Below are positions 59,802-64,000 of a stretch of DNA of 64,000 nt, piece after piece. The stretch comes from Alkalicoccobacillus murimartini. Lineage in GTDB: Bacteria; Bacillota; Bacilli; Bacillales; Bacillaceae_D. The stretch spans positions 62,001-126,000 of the forward strand of contig NZ_JAUSUA010000004.1 of the NCBI RefSeq assembly GCF_030813245.1, given 5' to 3'. Position 1 is the first letter of the stretch; the number at the start of each line of letters is the position of its first letter. The notes beneath the pieces were generated by a model. The model made no database searches. It was not told where the DNA came from and was given only the letters and a program-made list of their open reading frames with translations. The position numbers and the translations under genes are program-made.

Positions 59802-61094
59802 TTATTTTTGATCAAAAGCAATGAGTGCCTTCTCAAGCATTTCTAATCCATCATCAATTTGTTTCTCTGTCACCGTTAAAGGCGGGATCATTCGAATGAC
59901 TTCACCATTTTTGCCACTGAAGTAAAAGAGCACGCCCTCATGTAAGGCAAGATCTAATATCTCCATAGCCGCTTCACCATCGCCTTCACCCGAAATCGGA
60001 TCTATGATTTCAATTCCAATCATCAAACCAATTGAACGAACATTTCCAATGCGAGCATATTGCTTCTGAAGCTTCTCAAGCTGTTTGCGGGCATATGCGC
60101 CCACTACTTTTGTGTTAGTAAGTAAGTTTTCTTCTTTAATAACCTCAATTGTAGCTAAAGCTGCTGCACATCCTAGAGGTGTACCGCCAAATGTTGTTGC
60201 ATGAGATCCTAGTGGCCATTGTTGCATTAATTTATGATTTGCTACCGTTGCACTTAATGGAATACCCGATGCAATGCCTTTAGCTACAGCCATAATATCA
60301 GGAACTACCTCTAAACTTTGAGAAGCAAACCACTCTCCCGTTCGGCCAAAGCCTGTTTGCACTTCATCAAAGATTAAGAGAATACCATGCTCATCACATA
60401 GTTGGCGAATACGCTGTAACCAAGATTTCGGAGGAATAATATATCCCCCTTCTCCAAGGACTGGCTCCAAGATCATACACGCTATCTCATTTGGGAGAGC
60501 CTGATGGGCAAATAATTGCTCTGCCGCAGCGTCTAGTTTTTTGATTGCATCTTCCTCAGAATCACCAGGCTGATAATAAGGTAATTGATAGGTTCCACTC
60601 ACATGCTGATGCGAACGGTATTTACTTTTTGACGTACTAATTGCCATCGAACCAAGTGTTCGACCATGAAATCCACCAATGAAGGAGACAACAAAAGGTT
60701 TCTTCGTCACGTGACGAGCAAGCTTTAGTGCTCCTTCAATTGCCTCAGTCCCACTATTTCCAAAGAAAAAGCAATCTAGATCTCCAGGCATAATCTCAGC
60801 GAGCTCATCAGCCAGCTTTAAAATCGATTCATATTGAATCACACCAATTGGACCATGAGTCAAATAGTCTGCTGCAGCCTTAATCGCTGCAACAACTTTT
60901 GGATGTCGGTGTCCCACATTTGTTACGGCAATTCCTGATGTGAAATCAAGATACTTCTTACCGTCCACTCCCCAGTAATAGCAACCTTCTTCCTTCACAA
61001 CAGGTAGGTTGGGATGATCCTTAGCCATACTAGGCGCTAAACGGATCGGCATCTTTTCACTTAATTCTTTCCAATCTGCTGACACCATCATCAC
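59802..61094 (-). CDS. Class III aminotransferase (GabT-like)
   Basis: A 430-residue PLP enzyme like 4-aminobutyrate aminotransferase. G-N-S-G-T-E-A-I near 112, G-F-H-G-R-T-L near 145, F-D-E-V-Q-T-G near 240 and the Schiff-base lysine in A-V-A-K-G-I-A-S near 270 are visible. Substrate could be 4-aminobutyrate, 2,4-diaminobutyrate or another omega-amino acid. It differs from ArgD at 12150 in length and context. It lies 37 bases after the YjiH-like gene, with which it may be co-transcribed. Confidence 0.88.
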   Translation of the reverse strand: MMMVSADWKELSEKMPIRLAPSMAKDHPNLPVVKEEGCYYWGVDGKKYLDFTSGIAVTNVGHRHPKVVAAIKAAADYLTHGPIGVIQYESILKLADELAEIMPGDLDCFFFGNSGTEAIEGALKLARHVTKKPFVVSFIGGFHGRTLGSMAISTSKSKYRSHQHVSGTYQLPYYQPGDSEEDAIKKLDAAAEQLFAHQALPNEIACMILEPVLGEGGYIIPPKSWLQRIRQLCDEHGILLIFDEVQTGFGRTGEWFASQSLEVVPDIMAVAKGIASGIPLSATVANHKLMQQWPLGSHATTFGGTPLGCAAALATIEVIKEENLLTNTKVVGAYARKQLEKLQKQYARIGNVRSIGLMIGIEIIDPISGEGDGEAAMEILDLALHEGVLFYFSGKNGEVIRMIPPLTVTEKQIDDGLEMLEKALIAFDQK

Positions 61095-61130
61095 ATCCTT
61101 TTCTCTTTCACATCTTACAATTAAACACCC

Positions 61131-62495
61131 TTAAAAAACAAACAAATGAGCAATCAATACAACGATTGGCAACGTAATAATGGTTCGAATGATAAACATT
61201 AAGAACAGCTGACCTATGTTTACAGGTATGCTCGAACGGATCAGCATGACACCAATCTCAGACATATAAATTAATTGAGTAAGAGAAACGGCACCTACGA
61301 CAAAACGTGTTAATTCACTTTCAATGTTCGAGCCAAGAATAGCCGGTAGGAACATATCGGCAAAACCAATTAACATCGCTGGCGCTGCTGTTGATGCTTC
61401 AGGTATTTGCATTAACTCTAATACAGGAATAAGCGGGTATGAAATAATCTGAAAAACCGGGGTGAAGTTTGCAATCATTAAAGCAATTGTCCCAATCCCC
61501 ATGACAAGTGGTAGCATACCAAACCATATATCCATCGCATTAAATAATCCTTTTTTTACGAGAACAGTAGGTGATGGCACGTTTGATGCTTTCGCCACAC
61601 CTTTTTGAAAAGCCCATTTTGGAATTGATGTGTTCTCAGGTACCTCTTCAACAATTTGTTTTCCAACCGGCTCATAATATCCATCCTTCATACGAGATAA
61701 TGGAGGAATACGAGGACAGATAATTGCGGCTACACAAACCCCAACTAGTACGGTTAGATAAAATGGTGGAAACAGATTCTCAATATTTAGCATTCTAGCG
61801 ACAATCAAGCTAAACCCAATTGACGTAATCGTAAAGTTTGTCACAATAATAGCAGATTCTCTCTTCGAATAATAACCTGATTCATATTGATTAATCGTAA
61901 TAAGAATACTAACCATATTATTTCCCATCCATGAAGCCATCGAATCAACAGCTGCACGTCCAGGTAATTTAAATAGAGGTCTCATGATCTTCTGAGCTAG
62001 AGTACCTAGCCATTCCATTAGTCCAAATTCTATTAACAATGGTAACAGCATCCCCATCACAAAGGACCACACTGCTAGTACTGGAAGTAAGAAATATAAT
62101 ACTTCTTGGCCCGTTCCTGTACCAATAACCACTTCTGGACCTACTTCAAGTAACGTTAAAATGGCAAATACGGCTCCAAGACAGCGAATGAGAAGCCAAA
62201 ACGGATGAATAACAAACAAACCCTTAAGGAAGGGTTGATTGACCATCCAACTTGGTTTTAACATTCCACCTATAAGTGCCCCAATACTTGATAGTAGTAA
62301 GACAACGACCAACAACTCTGTAATAAAACTACTTACGAAGTTTTCTATATTGCTAGATATGTACGCAATGATCACTGTCCATTGTCTGCCATCCCCAATT
62401 GGTAAAGGGATTAGAAATAATAGTGCCCCTATTATAGAGGGAATAAGAAATAATAACACGTGCTTTTTATGATTGCCTGTTTTTGTATCGATCAT
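61131..62495 (-). CDS. YjiH family membrane protein
   Basis: A 454-residue protein with about ten to twelve transmembrane helices and nucleoside-transporter-gate-like halves, characteristic of the YjiH family. G-A-L-L-F-L-I-P-L-P near 20 and a late A-I-L-G-S-N-I-E-S-E-L-T-R segment near 395 are visible. ATG 62495 follows GGGAG. Substrate unknown. The neighbouring omega-aminotransferase suggests an amino acid or amine (weak inference). Confidence 0.85.
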   Translation of the reverse strand: MIDTKTGNHKKHVLLFLIPSIIGALLFLIPLPIGDGRQWTVIIAYISSNIENFVSSFITELLVVVLLLSSIGALIGGMLKPSWMVNQPFLKGLFVIHPFWLLIRCLGAVFAILTLLEVGPEVVIGTGTGQEVLYFLLPVLAVWSFVMGMLLPLLIEFGLMEWLGTLAQKIMRPLFKLPGRAAVDSMASWMGNNMVSILITINQYESGYYSKRESAIIVTNFTITSIGFSLIVARMLNIENLFPPFYLTVLVGVCVAAIICPRIPPLSRMKDGYYEPVGKQIVEEVPENTSIPKWAFQKGVAKASNVPSPTVLVKKGLFNAMDIWFGMLPLVMGIGTIALMIANFTPVFQIISYPLIPVLELMQIPEASTAAPAMLIGFADMFLPAILGSNIESELTRFVVGAVSLTQLIYMSEIGVMLIRSSIPVNIGQLFLMFIIRTIITLPIVVLIAHLFVF

Positions 62496-62612
62496 GATAA
62501 CTCCCTTCAATTCAACTTATAAGATTACAGGATCACTTATAATTATGCAATACTTAATCACGGATTCTTAAAAAATATTGATTTCTCTTCTATTCATAGC
62601 GATAGATTTTCT

Positions 62613-62620
62613 GACGATAT
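62613..62620 (+). promoter_or_regulatory. Possible sigma-D -10 element of the chemoreceptor
   Basis: GACGATAT differs at one base from the sigma-D -10 GCCGATAT, 21 bases upstream of the start codon. No TAAA is seen at the expected -35 spacing, so this is weak. Confidence 0.3.
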
Positions 62621-62641
62621 AGATTATATGGAGGGATTCAA

Positions 62642-64000
62642 TTGAAAAATAAGAAATGGGTTTTAAATCGTATATCTACAAAACTAATTCTATTAATTAT
62701 GACGGCTGTGATTGTAACTGGAGTGGTTATTGGTGGAGCAACTTACTTGCTGGCTAAAGAGCAACTAACCGACTCTGGTAAATTAGATATGAGAAATACT
62801 GTAGACGCTTCACTTTCAGTACTTGAATCATTGCAAGTTGATGTTGAAAGCGGTCTATTAACCTTAGAAGAAGCACAGGAGCGTGCACGTGTGCTCATTT
62901 CTGGTCCAAAAATAGACTCTGGTTATGATATCACCCAGTCTAACTTTTCTTACAAAAATGACGGGTATATGGTCGCTTATCTAGAAGACTACAATGTACA
63001 GCTTCATCCTACCTCTACAATCGATGAGATCCCTGAAGATACAACGGTTCAGGCAATGCTTGTAGGAAGCGCATTACATGATCAAGCAGAAGATCGTTAC
63101 ACAGAATATCAACGCAATCAGGATAACGGTGAAGTAATAAGTAAAATTGGATACATGACGTACTTTGAACCTTGGGGTTGGCATATTGGTATGACTGCAA
63201 CAGAAAGCGAGTTCTACGATGAGATTCAAACACTAAGAAATATCGTATTGGGATTAACTGTCGTAATGATTCTAATAGCATTTCTTTCAGTGCACATTTT
63301 ATCACGCAAAAAAATTAAATCTCTAGTTCTCATTGCATCATCATCTAATCAAATTGCAGCTGGTCACCTTACTCAAACAGAGCTTCCTGAAGGTGATGAT
63401 GAAATTGGTCAGCTTGGTACAGCCTTTAATGATATGTCAAAGCAGCTACGTACATTAGTAAATAGCTTACAACAAAAAGGAAATCAATTACTTGATCAAG
63501 CAACAGATTTGTCTGCTATATCCGAAGAAACATCAGCAAGCAGTGAAGAAATCGTACGAGCTGTGAATGAAATCAGCGCCGGAACACAAGATCAAGCTAC
63601 ACACTTAGAACATACAAATAATCAAATTATAGAACTTAATACGTCTGTACAATCTATGAATGAGCAGAAAGAAACGATGAATACGTTAACCTCTCATTCA
63701 TCAAAAGCAGTGAAAAAAGGGAAAGAAATCGTTCAAGCTCTTGAATCATCTAATGCTAACTCATTACAGGCATCCGATAAAATAAGCATTGGTATTACAA
63801 ATTTATTTTTAAAGATCCAAGATATCTCCCGTATTACTGATGTCATTAATGGAATTGCAGAAGAAACAAATTTACTTGCATTAAACGCTAGTATTGAAGC
63901 AGCACGCGCTGGAGAACAAGGAAGAGGTTTTGCTGTGGTTGCAAGTGAAGTGCGGAAGTTAGCGGAGCAATCGAACGCCCGTACCATTGAAATTAGAGAA
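62642..64000 (+). CDS. Methyl-accepting chemotaxis protein (partial)
   Basis: The 5' 453 codons of a chemoreceptor that runs off the window. TTG 62642 follows GGAGGG by 7 bases. Transmembrane helix 1 covers about 12-38. The extracytoplasmic part (about 40-195) looks like a single Cache domain, ending [11 protein letters not shown]. Transmembrane helix 2 is about 201-222, HAMP about 223-278 (with G-D-D-E-I-G-Q-L), and the signalling region includes [19 protein letters not shown]. Ligand unknown. It could signal through the CheA/CheW encoded at 36-38 kb. Confidence 0.93.
   Translation, partial: MKNKKWVLNRISTKLILLIMTAVIVTGVVIGGATYLLAKEQLTDSGKLDMRNTVDASLSVLESLQVDVESGLLTLEEAQERARVLISGPKIDSGYDITQSNFSYKNDGYMVAYLEDYNVQLHPTSTIDEIPEDTTVQAMLVGSALHDQAEDRYTEYQRNQDNGEVISKIGYMTYFEPWGWHIGMTATESEFYDEIQTLRNIVLGLTVVMILIAFLSVHILSRKKIKSLVLIASSSNQIAAGHLTQTELPEGDDEIGQLGTAFNDMSKQLRTLVNSLQQKGNQLLDQATDLSAISEETSASSEEIVRAVNEISAGTQDQATHLEHTNNQIIELNTSVQSMNEQKETMNTLTSHSSKAVKKGKEIVQALESSNANSLQASDKISIGITNLFLKIQDISRITDVINGIAEETNLLALNASIEAARAGEQGRGFAVVASEVRKLAEQSNARTIEIRE

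Overview
The window is low-to-moderate G+C Firmicute chromosome and most likely comes from a member of the Bacillaceae. The evidence is Bacillus subtilis-like gene order in several blocks (fabF-fabH-yjzB-comZ-yjaV-yjaU-yjzC-argF; argC-J-B-D-carA-carB-argF; pstS-C-A-B-B-phoU; mtnW-X-B-D divergent from mtnK-A), a FapR operator, SAM-I riboswitches, PhoP boxes, ARG boxes, strong AGGAGG ribosome sites and frequent TTG/GTG starts. Nothing in the window fixes the species. Short GC-rich palindromic repeats and the small Bacillus-type proteins would fit an environmental (for example halo- or alkaliphilic) Bacillus, but that is inference.

Layout. 1-6839: start of fabF, fabH under a FapR site, ComZ and small unknowns, prfC, a glyoxalase-fold protein, YjaV- and YjaU-like proteins, and YjzC. 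6898-16507: a complete arginine operon behind a promoter covered by ARG boxes. 16547-18170: Sco1- and CtaG-like cytochrome oxidase assembly proteins. 18321-19741: a HAD phosphatase and a GNAT acetyltransferase. 19800-20400: a 61-bp tandem repeat array with no convincing gene. 20570-25772: an operon-like run ending in a YwqA-type SNF2 helicase plus a 55-residue protein. 25813-30640: membrane, lipoprotein, rhodanese, YitT and YitV genes and a GerMN lipoprotein. 30673-31050: composite palindromic repeat. 31131-35230: an acyl-CoA carboxylase beta subunit, a dimethylargininase-like enzyme and several tiny genes. 35435-38521: another palindromic repeat and a cheA-cheW-cheY cluster. 38607-45659: a compact, divergent AddAB-like helicase-nuclease pair, ElaA and YisL. 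45818-51108: the phosphate uptake operon with PhoP boxes. 51200-52466: DinB, a second composite repeat and a transposase remnant. 52514-59726: methionine salvage in two divergent units, each with its own promoter, SAM-I riboswitch and terminator. 59802-64000: a class III aminotransferase, a YjiH membrane protein and a truncated chemotaxis receptor.

How it works together. The arginine operon makes ornithine from glutamate by the acetyl cycle, makes carbamoyl phosphate with carAB, and joins them to citrulline with argF. The pst genes form a high-affinity phosphate ABC importer under PhoP. The mtn genes recycle methylthioadenosine to methionine and are switched off by SAM through the two riboswitches. 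CheA, CheW, CheY and the receptor at the right edge supply chemotaxis signalling parts.

The features least explained by known biology are the 61-bp array, the pair of composite hairpin/palindrome elements at 30.7 and 51.8 kb, the short AddAB-like pair, a YwqB-like protein without its zinc finger next to the SNF2 helicase, and a sugar-permease tail stranded behind the mtnK riboswitch. I found no CRISPR array, rRNA, tRNA or prophage.
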